The notes beneath the pieces were generated by a model that searched no databases, was not told where the DNA came from, and saw only the letters and a program-made list of their open reading frames with translations. From Clostridium sp. chh4-2 (GTDB lineage Bacteria; Bacillota; Clostridia; Lachnospirales; Lachnospiraceae): a DNA stretch of 64,000 bases. This document shows, piece by piece, positions 1 to 7,975 of this stretch. Position 1 is the first letter of the stretch. Every line of letters starts with the position of its first letter. The stretch is from positions 1 through 64,000 of the forward strand of contig NZ_PKUU01000030.1 in assembly GCF_002899675.1 (NCBI RefSeq), read 5' to 3'. The translations under genes and the position numbers were made by a program.

Positions 1-125
1 TTTTATCCTTGCGGATCTAAGTACTTCTAAGGGGTTCCATACGATCCCATTTCGCCGATTACTTCCGCCGCCCGCCTGGGTTTCCCCTTCTTTCCGGCTG
101 TTGCTTGGCTAGCTGAGGGAAAAAA
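1..125 (-). ncRNA. Truncated third copy of large hairpin element
   Basis: Read on the minus strand, this is the 5' half of the element seen complete at 306-656 and 55255-55546. It carries the left flank (AGCCAAGCAACAGCC), then a 55-nt arm at 98-44 nearly identical to the left arm of the 55255 copy. It then enters the conserved internal motif GGATCGTATGGAACCCC and runs off the window edge. The other arm must lie outside the window. Its orientation is opposite to the other two copies. It could be a structured RNA gene or a palindromic mobile repeat; no protein is encoded. Confidence 0.7.
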
Positions 126-162
126 AGATTTGGTGAATGGGAAAGTATGTTTTTACATCAAC

Positions 163-235
163 CGTGAGGTCTTTTTCAGAAATACCTTCACGATTTAATG
201 TAAAGGGTGAGGTCTTTTTGTGAAATGCCTTCACG
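163..235. repeat. Two tandem 43-bp units with inverted ends
   Basis: Two direct copies with a 43-bp period start at about 164 and 207. Each contains GTGAGGT, a T-rich loop, then CCTTCAC, so each can fold into a small hairpin. A related hairpin (GTGAAG, T/A-rich loop, CTTCAC) is the bidirectional terminator at 16346-16379. The pair sits between two oppositely oriented large hairpin elements and may terminate transcription from either side. Confidence 0.6.
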
Positions 236-252
236 ATCTATGTAAATTTAGC

Positions 253-281
253 TTTACGTAAATACCGATGTACACTATTGT
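253..281 (+). promoter_or_regulatory. Candidate promoter for hairpin element at 306
   Basis: TTTACG at 253-258 and TATTGT at 276-281 are separated by 17 bp. The predicted start near 288 lies just before the left arm at 306. The match is partial and this is a guess from spacing. Confidence 0.3.
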
Positions 282-305
282 TTTTAACCAAGCCAGCGAA
301 AACCA

Positions 306-656
306 GCCCGGAATCGGGATTCGGAGCCGGGAGACGAAGGTCGGAGGGGCCATCCGGGCCGGGGAAGGAAGATGCAGACAGATCGGATCGTATGGAACCC
401 CTTTAGAACACCTTAGGCCCGTAAGGGCAGAACGAGGCAGGTAGAAACTGATTTCCGTGTCAGTTTCTAAGGCGCCCTTGAGCAGCGAAGTCATAAAGAG
501 TTCACTGCGAATGGCGCCGGCCTGCCTTGTTCTGTCCTTACGGGCCTTAGTTGTTCTTAGGGGCGAATCCCGAATCCGATCTGGCTGCATCTTCCTTCCC
601 CGGCCCGGACGGCCCCTCCGACCTTCGTCTTCCGGCTCCGAATCCCGATTCCGGGC
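306..656 (+). ncRNA. Large structured hairpin element, complete copy
   Basis: An 83-nt left arm (306-388) pairs with 574-656 with only about three mismatches. The inner domain (389-573) continues as paired segments and ends in an apical 48-nt module (471-518) bounded by GGCGCC with GAAGTCATAAAGAGTTC inside. The copy at 55255-55546 has different arm sequences that also self-pair. Internal stems change compensatorily (AGAAACTG/CAGTTTCT here, AAATACTG/CAGTATTT there) while loops such as GGATCGTRTG and CCCGAATCC are kept. This pattern favours a structured RNA. I do not recognise the family. Open reading frames across it are by-products of the palindrome. Strand follows the orientation that matches the other complete copy and the candidate promoter. 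Confidence 0.65.
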
Positions 657-692
657 GTACCTTTCCGCCAAATCCGTTAAATAACAATTTAC

Positions 693-1862
693 CTACTCGA
701 TTAAAAGCCCCTTCAAAATCCGCAGAAACTCTCTCACGCTTTTAGACAGCTTCCCCTTCTTAGGATAAGCCACAACCAGTTTCCAGGATGCCATCAGCCC
801 CTCTTCCAGGCAATAATAGGCAATTCCCTCCATATCAGAGAACAGGTCCAGATAGGACCCCGGCAAAAACGTGATTCCCATTCCGGCTGCCACAAGGCGC
901 TTTGCCGTTTCCATGCTTTTTGTTGTATATCTGATTTCCGGCACGATTTGGGACTGTTCTAGAATCTGATCCGCCACCTGGCGCAGCTTCTGTCTGCCCG
1001 CTACCATAATGAACGGCAAATCCTTGATCTGCTGCAGCTTCTGAACGCTCAGAGGTTCCTTTTCATCAATCTCTAACTGCGCCTTCATCCCATCCGGAAT
1101 CACCAGATAAAACGGATCTTCAAAAAAGTCTTCATACTGCATGGCCTCATTGGATTCCTGAAAATGCATGATTCCAAAATCCACCTTTCCGGCCAGAATC
1201 ATCCGGTCCAGTTCAATGGAATTATATTCTTTAAATGATACCTGAATTCCGGGATACTGTTTTGAAAAGGCGGGCAGGATTCTGGGAAGCAGATACGTGC
1301 CCAGATTCGGAGGTATTCCGAATGTAAGCCTTCCTTTTTTCAAATCCTGAAACTCTTCTAAGTCGGCCAAAAGTGTCCTGTGTATCTGCCTGATTTCTGA
1401 CAGAATGTCAAGAAACCAACTGCCGAATTCACTTTCCTTCAGTCCTTCTCTGTTTCGGTAAAAGACCGGCTGACCGAAGTCCTGTTCTGCCTGAAGGAGA
1501 ACCTGGCTGAGGGACGGCTGCGCGATAAACAGCTCTTTTGCCGCCTTTGAAATGGTTCCGCATTCTCTTATGGCCAGCATATAGCGGATTTCATTGCCCG
1601 TCAGGTTATGAGCGGTTCCTTTTTCCTTTAACCGGTCACAGCAGTCCAGAATCCGTTTCACGGCGTCGAGAACCACACATCCCTCAGCTGTGGCCTGGAT
1701 GCCGGAAGGCGTTCTCTTAAAGATGGAAACTCCCAGCTCTTCTTCCAGATGTTTTAAATTTCTTGTCAGGGTGGAGGAATCCTTATTCAGCAGCCGCGAA
1801 GCCGTCTGCACGCTTCCTGCCTGTGAAATGGCAAATACATATCTCAGCTGTTTTTCATTCAT
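693..1862 (-). CDS. LysR-family regulator with two tandem HTH domains
   Basis: A LysR-type DNA-binding domain lies at residues ~5-65 (motif GSVQTASRLL). A second, independent one lies at ~90-150 (GTISKAAKEL, PSLSQ). A LysR substrate-binding domain follows from ~175 (GRLTFGIPPNLGTYLLPRIL). Family members are normally about 300 aa with one HTH; this is 389 aa, and the excess equals one extra HTH. AGGAGG is about 7 nt from the ATG at 1862, so I prefer it to the ATG at 1868. It lies last in a same-strand run after the glucuronidase and probably regulates the glycosaminoglycan locus; the inducer is unknown. Confidence 0.85.
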   Translation of the reverse strand: MNEKQLRYVFAISQAGSVQTASRLLNKDSSTLTRNLKHLEEELGVSIFKRTPSGIQATAEGCVVLDAVKRILDCCDRLKEKGTAHNLTGNEIRYMLAIRECGTISKAAKELFIAQPSLSQVLLQAEQDFGQPVFYRNREGLKESEFGSWFLDILSEIRQIHRTLLADLEEFQDLKKGRLTFGIPPNLGTYLLPRILPAFSKQYPGIQVSFKEYNSIELDRMILAGKVDFGIMHFQESNEAMQYEDFFEDPFYLVIPDGMKAQLEIDEKEPLSVQKLQQIKDLPFIMVAGRQKLRQVADQILEQSQIVPEIRYTTKSMETAKRLVAAGMGITFLPGSYLDLFSDMEGIAYYCLEEGLMASWKLVVAYPKKGKLSKSVREFLRILKGLLIE

Positions 1863-1888
1863 AGGCATTCCTCCTCCGCATTCAAATC

Positions 1889-3682
1889 TTATTTATAAAA
1901 AAAGTTCGGAATCTTTCTCCACCGGCTGCGGAGAGAATGAGCCGCCAGCTTTGGCGTCCGTTCCCTTGTAAAGATCCCTTTTCTGTTCCCAACCACTCTC
2001 ATAGGGCCTTGAATAGTGGCGAAATCTGCAAAATTCCAAATCTGCTCTCCAATAAAGAACGGCCGTTTATCACATTCGGCGTTGATCCGATCATAATATT
2101 CCGCCTGGAATTCCTCGCTGAACATGCCGGGCACAACCTGGTGCATTCCCGCCACCGTATCGGCTCCGTATTCAGTAAACATCACCGGTTTGTCCTGCTC
2201 CTGCCAAAAATCCAGTTCCATATTCCAGCCATTGCAGGCCGCATCCAAATCTCCGCTTAAATTATACCATCCGTAATATCGGTTTAAGCATACCACATCC
2301 ATTGTACGGCTTGTAATGTCTTTTGTATAGTCATTTTGGCAGCAAACCAGGGTGACCGGGCGGTTCTGGGGATCTTTTTCATGGGCCAGTCCGTATAACT
2401 CATGCCAGTAATCGTATGCGTCCTGTGGAAAATGCTCTAAATCGGGCTCATTTCCCAAACTCCACATCACCACGCATGGATGATTTTTATCCCTTGCAAT
2501 CAAGTCTTCTATCACCTGGCGGTGGTGTCCCAAGGTTCCGAATTGATAAACATTCTCATGTTCACCCATATTGACTCCTACCGCCGGGGTCTCGTCAATG
2601 ATTACGATTCCCTCCCTGTCGCACAGATCATACATCTCTTCCGCATAAGGATAGTGGCTCGTGCGGAATGAATTGGCGCCCAGCCAGTGAATCAGGTTCA
2701 CATCTTTTACATTCAGACAATTATCAAGCCCCCGTCCATGGAAATAAGAATCCTCGTGTTTTCCAAATCCTTTAAAATAAAACGGTTGATGATTGATTAA
2801 AAACTGGGTTCCCTTTACCTCCACAGTTCTGATTCCGAATGTCTGGTCATAGCTGTCCCCGCCGTAGGTGATGCGGGCCGTATAGAGATATGGAACTCCC
2901 GGGTAAGGCCACCAAAGCTTAGGATTTTCCACCGTAATGGTTCCAGTGAGCCCATGGCTTACAGCCACTTCCTTTTCATCCGAATCCAATATAGCGATCT
3001 GCGCCTCTCCTTCACCATCCACTTCAATCTTATATTCGATTTTTCCATCCGTATCCGTAACAATGGTCACATCTTTTATGCGAGGTATGGGCGTCGTATA
3101 GAGCCATACCGGCCTATAAATGCCCGCATAGTTAAAGAAATCAAAATTAGGCCGGTTCTGGGGTGCCTGTTGCCTTTTGGCTGTTTCCACACTGGGAATT
3201 CCAGGATTGTCCGAACCGAAAAAGGCGGTCTGAGTGGGATCATTTCCCATAGGAAGCGTCTTATGGTTCACCTTGTTGTCAACAGCCACGGTCAGAAGCG
3301 CTTCATTTCCCGGCTCCACAAACTCTGTAATCTCAGCTTCAAAAGGAAGAAATCCGCCCTGATGCGTGCAGACCCGTCTGTCTCCCAGCCACACAACGGC
3401 CTGATGGGCCACAGCTCCGAAGCGGAGAAAAATCCTTTGGCCGGCCGCTGCAAACGGCACCGCAAATTTCCGCTGGTAAAAAACCCAGCCGTAATGATCC
3501 CTGTATTCTTTGCAGTCTTTTTGGTCATTGTAGCTGGCCGGAACAGCCACAGGGTCCCCGTTTTTTAGGATTCCCGGCATTTCTCCCTGTTCCGAAAAGC
3601 TGCCATCATCCAATTGGAAATTCCATATTCCATTCAGTTCCATGGCCATTCTGCTTCTGTTTTGTTTTACTCTTAACATCAT
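1889..3682 (-). CDS. uidA: Beta-glucuronidase (GH2)
   Basis: Cytoplasmic hydrolase releasing glucuronic acid from beta-glucuronides. At 597 aa it matches the ~603 aa E. coli enzyme. The order is GH2 sugar-binding domain, Ig-like domain, then TIM barrel. The acid/base Glu is in MWSLGNEP (E412), the nucleophile in FTEYGAD (E504), and the N-x-K motif that marks glucuronidases over galactosidases is NRK (N566, K568) before GIFTRERTPK. The segment before the acid/base is shorter than E. coli loop 1, so activity on bulky drug conjugates may differ. GGAAGGAG precedes the start. It lies 18 bp after the lyase gene, so it probably removes GlcA from imported glycosaminoglycan fragments. Confidence 0.92.
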   Translation of the reverse strand: MMLRVKQNRSRMAMELNGIWNFQLDDGSFSEQGEMPGILKNGDPVAVPASYNDQKDCKEYRDHYGWVFYQRKFAVPFAAAGQRIFLRFGAVAHQAVVWLGDRRVCTHQGGFLPFEAEITEFVEPGNEALLTVAVDNKVNHKTLPMGNDPTQTAFFGSDNPGIPSVETAKRQQAPQNRPNFDFFNYAGIYRPVWLYTTPIPRIKDVTIVTDTDGKIEYKIEVDGEGEAQIAILDSDEKEVAVSHGLTGTITVENPKLWWPYPGVPYLYTARITYGGDSYDQTFGIRTVEVKGTQFLINHQPFYFKGFGKHEDSYFHGRGLDNCLNVKDVNLIHWLGANSFRTSHYPYAEEMYDLCDREGIVIIDETPAVGVNMGEHENVYQFGTLGHHRQVIEDLIARDKNHPCVVMWSLGNEPDLEHFPQDAYDYWHELYGLAHEKDPQNRPVTLVCCQNDYTKDITSRTMDVVCLNRYYGWYNLSGDLDAACNGWNMELDFWQEQDKPVMFTEYGADTVAGMHQVVPGMFSEEFQAEYYDRINAECDKRPFFIGEQIWNFADFATIQGPMRVVGNRKGIFTRERTPKLAAHSLRSRWRKIPNFFYK

Positions 3683-3700
3683 CGTCTCCTTCCCGACCGT

Positions 3701-5737
3701 CTAATAATTCATGACGGTACCAGCAATCCTGCCTTTTTCTTTATCAAATACGATCACATTGCCAAAGCCCATGTATCCTTCCGATTCCACCAGATCAGTG
3801 GGGGAATTCACCTCCTGGTGGCAGATGATAACCACATATTCCCTGCCGTCCAGACTGATCTTTACGGCTTCTGCCATAGAATCCGGATAGGTGATTCCTT
3901 TTAATGCGGAATGTACCGGTATTTTCTGCGCCCTGACCTCACGTTTTTCCCCGGCTTTGGAACCGCAGATGACCGTAATGAAGGATGCAGATCCCTGCTC
4001 CTTTAAGGTCACCTGGATGCGGGTGCGTTCCACTGCTTTGTTATAATCCCTGGATATGCGCCCGGTTAAAGCTTCTGCATTTGCTTTGGGATTTAAAAAG
4101 AGAAATTCCGCATCTCCGCGCGTTCCCCGGTATATGGCTTTCCACCCTTCCGAACCGGAAGAACCGGGACCAATAAGTTCCGTTTTTCCCGTCTCCCCAA
4201 AGTTCCAGTACTGGGTGTATTCATGGTTTCCCGATCCGTACATCTCGTCCATAATGAGGTACAGATCCGGCTTAATATGAAGGATTCTGCGGTTTATATA
4301 GATTCCTTCTTCCATATATCCCAGATGGCCGCCCTGTATGTATTCATAGCAGTCGTCGAATTTATATCCCTGCTTTACTGGCTGGCACAGCTTGGAACAC
4401 TCCCACGCATCTTTACATACGGTAAAATATTTTTGGTCCACGGTTATGGTATTATGAGCCGGAGGATCCTTAAACTCAAACCTGCCGTCTCCGGCCACAT
4501 AGGTATATCTTCCGCTGTCGGTCAGCACATCTTCACCGTGAATCACAAGGTCCACATGAAGCTTATCCGAATGCCCATGGCCTGCTCCCAAAGTGCCGCA
4601 GTGAAAATGGAGAAGGTTTCCGTCCTCATCCCAGCCGTCTCTCAGATAATAATTGCCGCTGTCCGCCATCGCAATGGATGTAAAATCCGGTTCTCTTGTC
4701 TCCATGTCCTCATAGATCCCGGCGCTTTCGATTCCCAAATCCCAAACGCTTTCAAAATCCAGTTTGGGATATCCTCCGTATTTCAGTTCACAGTCCTTAA
4801 AAAGAAATGCCGCCACGGATATATAATCCCGGATATCCACATGATCGCTGTCTCCCATCATAAACTGGCAGTGATCCGGCTTTTTCCAGGCCAAATCCGC
4901 GTAGGCCATCCGGTACACTTTATCCAAAATGGCTACCGGCACCTCGATATCATTTCTGGCTGCCAGAATCAGAACATCTTCATAGCAGTGAAGCACCTCG
5001 TTGTGATATCCCGGGGACTGCTCCCAATGCACCCCATCCTCCATAATCTGCATTCTGGCTTCCATTTCCAGGTGTTCAAGAGCAATTTCCGTATACCGCT
5101 TTCTCAGGTTTTCATCCGGCATGGCGATGCCGATCTCAAACAGGCCGTGGTTTTCAATAACGCCCCAGTTGCTGATATAACGGTAAGGAGAATGCATCTT
5201 TATAATAAATTCCGCATGTTCTACCAAACAGTGATAAAAAGCGTCGATCACCTGGTCAGTCAGCGCAGGGCTGTCTTTAAAATACCGGATCGCCTTCACC
5301 CAGAACTCTCCGCGAAAACCGGCTTCCAAAATCCTCCAGGCCGTCTTTTCCGTGGCGTCCGTCCGTTTTACCCTGGTGATCCAATCCATCAGAAGGCGTA
5401 CAAAATTTTCTGCATAAACCTCATCCCCGGTCAGCTGGTATGCCTGCCCCAGACAGATGAAATACCGGTGGCGGTTGAATTGGTAGATGAATTCAGGATC
5501 GTCTCCCGGCTGATATTCCCAGTCGATCTCCCCATCCGGGAACTGGACCGGTTCCCAGGTGCGCTCCAGATCCCATTTTAAATCGAACAAAAAGTAATTG
5601 CGGCACACCTCGTCTGCAACCCGTATGATGTGCTCACACTCCTTGGGCCACTCACGTTTGCAGTACTGTGCAACCGCCTTCCAGTCATCCGTAAAAAAAT
5701 GTTCGTCGCTTCTTGAAAAGAACTCGTTCTTCGTCAT
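3701..5737 (-). CDS. Heparinase II/III-family polysaccharide lyase
   Basis: 678 aa. An N-terminal alpha/alpha toroid (to ~residue 350, with NWGVIENHGLFEIG and HWEQSPGYHNEV) is followed by the heparinase II/III beta-sandwich domain with GHGHSDKLHVDLVIHG and LTDSGRYTY. The family cleaves uronic-acid polysaccharides by beta-elimination, leaving an unsaturated uronate that GH88 removes. There is no signal peptide, so it should act on imported oligosaccharides. It is 17 bp downstream of the GH88 gene. The substrate (heparan, hyaluronan, chondroitin or alginate-like) cannot be read from sequence. Confidence 0.85.
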   Translation of the reverse strand: MTKNEFFSRSDEHFFTDDWKAVAQYCKREWPKECEHIIRVADEVCRNYFLFDLKWDLERTWEPVQFPDGEIDWEYQPGDDPEFIYQFNRHRYFICLGQAYQLTGDEVYAENFVRLLMDWITRVKRTDATEKTAWRILEAGFRGEFWVKAIRYFKDSPALTDQVIDAFYHCLVEHAEFIIKMHSPYRYISNWGVIENHGLFEIGIAMPDENLRKRYTEIALEHLEMEARMQIMEDGVHWEQSPGYHNEVLHCYEDVLILAARNDIEVPVAILDKVYRMAYADLAWKKPDHCQFMMGDSDHVDIRDYISVAAFLFKDCELKYGGYPKLDFESVWDLGIESAGIYEDMETREPDFTSIAMADSGNYYLRDGWDEDGNLLHFHCGTLGAGHGHSDKLHVDLVIHGEDVLTDSGRYTYVAGDGRFEFKDPPAHNTITVDQKYFTVCKDAWECSKLCQPVKQGYKFDDCYEYIQGGHLGYMEEGIYINRRILHIKPDLYLIMDEMYGSGNHEYTQYWNFGETGKTELIGPGSSGSEGWKAIYRGTRGDAEFLFLNPKANAEALTGRISRDYNKAVERTRIQVTLKEQGSASFITVICGSKAGEKREVRAQKIPVHSALKGITYPDSMAEAVKISLDGREYVVIICHQEVNSPTDLVESEGYMGFGNVIVFDKEKGRIAGTVMNY

Positions 5738-5754
5738 GTCCCTGCCTCCTGTCT

Positions 5755-6936
5755 TTACCAGTAACTGTTCCAGCTTTTATGTAGCCTTGTGAGCGCTTCC
5801 ATATAAAAATAATCTCCCCAGAGATTGCATTCATCCACCCCATAATGATTACAGGTATTGTACGGGGAGTGGTTGGAATAAGTGCTGTGAAGCACCTGTC
5901 CGTTGGATTTCTGATAATCTTTTACCGCATAATGATCCGTCAGTGATTTCATAAATTTTTTCGCAGCAGAGCGGTAATAGGCGGCATCTTCCGCCTCCAT
6001 ATACTCCGCCATTTCCAGCATGCCGCAGGCTGCTATGGAAGCGGAAGACGAGTCTCTGGGCTGCTCATCCTCATCGCTGAACTCCAGATCCCAGTAGGGA
6101 ATCAGGTCCTTTGGAAGATGATTGAGATAATAGCCGGCAACTCCTTTAAACAGATCGATATATTCTTTGCGCCCTGTATACCGGTAGCCCACCGCAGTTC
6201 CGTAGATGCCCCACGCCTGGCCTCTGGCCCAGGCAGATCCATCTCTGTAGCCCTGGCAGGTGGCTCCATGATCCGCCTCTCCAGTCTCCCTGTTAAAGAA
6301 AAAGGTGTGCCAGGTGGAAAAATCCTCACGGACCACATTGGCCAGCGCCGTGTGTATATGTTTTTCTGCAATATCCCGGTATTTATGGTCTCCCGTTTCC
6401 TCTGTGGCCCAGTAAAGCAGGGGAAGGTTCAAAAGGCAGTCTATAATCAGTCTATAGTTGTCAGGAGCGTCTAACGGCCCCCATGCCTGGATGAATTCCC
6501 CTTTTGGATGAAATCGGGTGATCAGCTCATCGGCTGCTTTAACGGCGGCGTCTCTTCCGGCCCTGCTGCCCGTCAGCTTATAACCGGCCACGCAGGATGG
6601 GGAATACATAAATCCCAAATCATGAGTTTCCACATCGATTTTCTGTTCAATTCTATTGGCAAAGCTCTGAATCTGGATGTCCGCCGCCTCTTTTAACCGA
6701 TCATCCCCTGTGTATTCATAAGCCAGCCAGATTTCCCCAGTCCAAAACCCGGGCGTCCAGTCCACGTTATCCGTGGGGGCATAAAAGCCGTTTTCACTGT
6801 ATGCTTTTTGAAACTTATAGGTAAATTCCGGAAGAACCCTGAGAACCTGGTTCGAGGCGTCAGACAGGGCCCGCTCTGTCTCTTCCGGCGTTATTTCCTT
6901 CCTATTTTCTAAATCACTTCTGGTAATCCAGCTCAT
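5755..6936 (-). CDS. ugl: Unsaturated glucuronyl hydrolase (GH88)
   Basis: Hydrates and releases the delta-4,5-unsaturated uronic acid left by polysaccharide lyases. The product is ~393 aa, normal for the family. The two catalytic aspartates of the Bacillus enzyme correspond to D106 in THDLGFMYSPS and D166 in LIIDCLLNLPLLYW. The conserved SAWARGQAWGIYG segment is present. The ATG at 6936 has GGAGAG six bases upstream; an earlier in-frame ATG at 6957 has no site. There is no signal peptide. It precedes the lyase and glucuronidase genes in one transcript, forming a complete intracellular disaccharide degradation path. Confidence 0.93.
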   Translation of the reverse strand: MSWITRSDLENRKEITPEETERALSDASNQVLRVLPEFTYKFQKAYSENGFYAPTDNVDWTPGFWTGEIWLAYEYTGDDRLKEAADIQIQSFANRIEQKIDVETHDLGFMYSPSCVAGYKLTGSRAGRDAAVKAADELITRFHPKGEFIQAWGPLDAPDNYRLIIDCLLNLPLLYWATEETGDHKYRDIAEKHIHTALANVVREDFSTWHTFFFNRETGEADHGATCQGYRDGSAWARGQAWGIYGTAVGYRYTGRKEYIDLFKGVAGYYLNHLPKDLIPYWDLEFSDEDEQPRDSSSASIAACGMLEMAEYMEAEDAAYYRSAAKKFMKSLTDHYAVKDYQKSNGQVLHSTYSNHSPYNTCNHYGVDECNLWGDYFYMEALTRLHKSWNSYW

Positions 6937-7032
6937 AATATTCTCTCCTTTTTGCACAGGCAGGACGATCCGCCTGCATCGCTATTTATGAAAACCGTAT
7001 TTAGAAAAGGGGCCATCTTGAAATCATATTTT

Positions 7033-7093
7033 CGGTTCTTTCATGGCTTTGGGTGTGGGGCTCAACCCTACACCCAAAGCCATGAAAGAACCG
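7033..7093. repeat. 24-bp inverted repeat between permease and GH88 genes
   Basis: CGGTTCTTTCATGGCTTTGG and the following GTGT are repeated exactly as the reverse complement at 7070-7093 around a 13-nt centre. The same sequence with few changes starts the much larger palindrome at 49575. In mRNA it would make a very stable intercistronic hairpin without a U-tract, so RNA protection or processing is more likely than termination. Confidence 0.8.
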
Positions 7094-7124
7094 TATTTTC
7101 AGGACAGCCCCTCTTTATTAATTA

Positions 7125-7961
7125 TTATCCTTTCACGCCGGTGGCCGCAACTCCTTCTACAAAGTATTTCTGAAGGGACAGGAATACCAAAAGCACGGGA
7201 ATCAGGCTCAATACGGATGCCGCCATAATCAGGCCGTATTCCGAACCAAACTGGCTGATGAACATGCGCAGTCCTAACTGCAGGGTTTTCTTGGATTCTG
7301 TTGTCAGATAGATGAGTGGTCCAAGGAAATCGTTCCACGTGTTGACAAAGGTGAAAATTGTCAGTGTGGACAGGGCCGGTTTGGAAAGCGGAAGCATGAT
7401 TTTATACCATATTTTATATTCGTTCATTCCGTCGATTCTGGCCGCTTCGCAGAGTTCCGTCGGGATTCCCTGATAGAACTGCTTCATCATGAACACGCCG
7501 AATGCGGAAAACGCCTGAAGGAATATAATTGCCAAATGAGTGTCGGCAAGACCCATGGAACGCATCATCATAAACTGGGGAACCATATATACCTGCCACG
7601 GAACCGCAATGGTGGCTATGTAAGCTAAAAATAAAATATTTTTTCCTTTAAACTCCAGTTTTCCAAATGCGTATGCCGCAAAACTGCTGGTTAACAGCTG
7701 TAAAAAGGTTACGATTAACGTAAGTTTTACCGTGTTGAGCACAAATTTAGCCAGCGGGATCTTATTCCAGATATCCACATAATTCTTCCATCTGGGATTG
7801 GTTGGAATCCACTGGATTGGGAATATGAACACGTCCTTATCCAGCTTTAATGATGCGGAAAGCATCCATACAAACGGCACCATCATGACGGCCGCCAGCA
7901 CAATCAGCACAACATAGAGAATGCCCTTAAATATCTTTGTTTTTCTGTTATTAATCTTCAT
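7125..7961 (-). CDS. Carbohydrate ABC transporter permease (MalG-type, CUT1)
   Basis: 278 aa with six predicted membrane helices, the first at residues ~12-35. The inner-membrane EAA loop that docks the ATPase is EAARIDG (172-178), followed by LPLSKPAL. The C-terminal YFVEGVAATGVKG is typical of CUT1 permeases. It pairs with the upstream permease at 7976 (14-bp gap) and the binding protein at 9167. No ATPase gene is in the locus, so a shared MsmX-type ATPase is expected. Confidence 0.9.
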   Translation of the reverse strand: MKINNRKTKIFKGILYVVLIVLAAVMMVPFVWMLSASLKLDKDVFIFPIQWIPTNPRWKNYVDIWNKIPLAKFVLNTVKLTLIVTFLQLLTSSFAAYAFGKLEFKGKNILFLAYIATIAVPWQVYMVPQFMMMRSMGLADTHLAIIFLQAFSAFGVFMMKQFYQGIPTELCEAARIDGMNEYKIWYKIMLPLSKPALSTLTIFTFVNTWNDFLGPLIYLTTESKKTLQLGLRMFISQFGSEYGLIMAASVLSLIPVLLVFLSLQKYFVEGVAATGVKG

Positions 7962-7975
7962 CTCAGGCCTCCTCC

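Noticed and set aside
306..656. Group II intron, retron or IS end
   Set aside because: No reverse transcriptase, transposase or intron domain V is visible, and the arms are far longer than retron or IS termini.
231..684. Overlapping open frames of 60-146 codons on both strands
   Set aside because: They follow from the GC-rich palindrome at 306-656, lack ribosome sites and resemble no protein.
4223..5581. 452-codon antisense frame
   Set aside because: It is the mirror of the heparinase-like gene, whose conserved motifs are on the other strand; composition is His/Ile-rich and unprotein-like.
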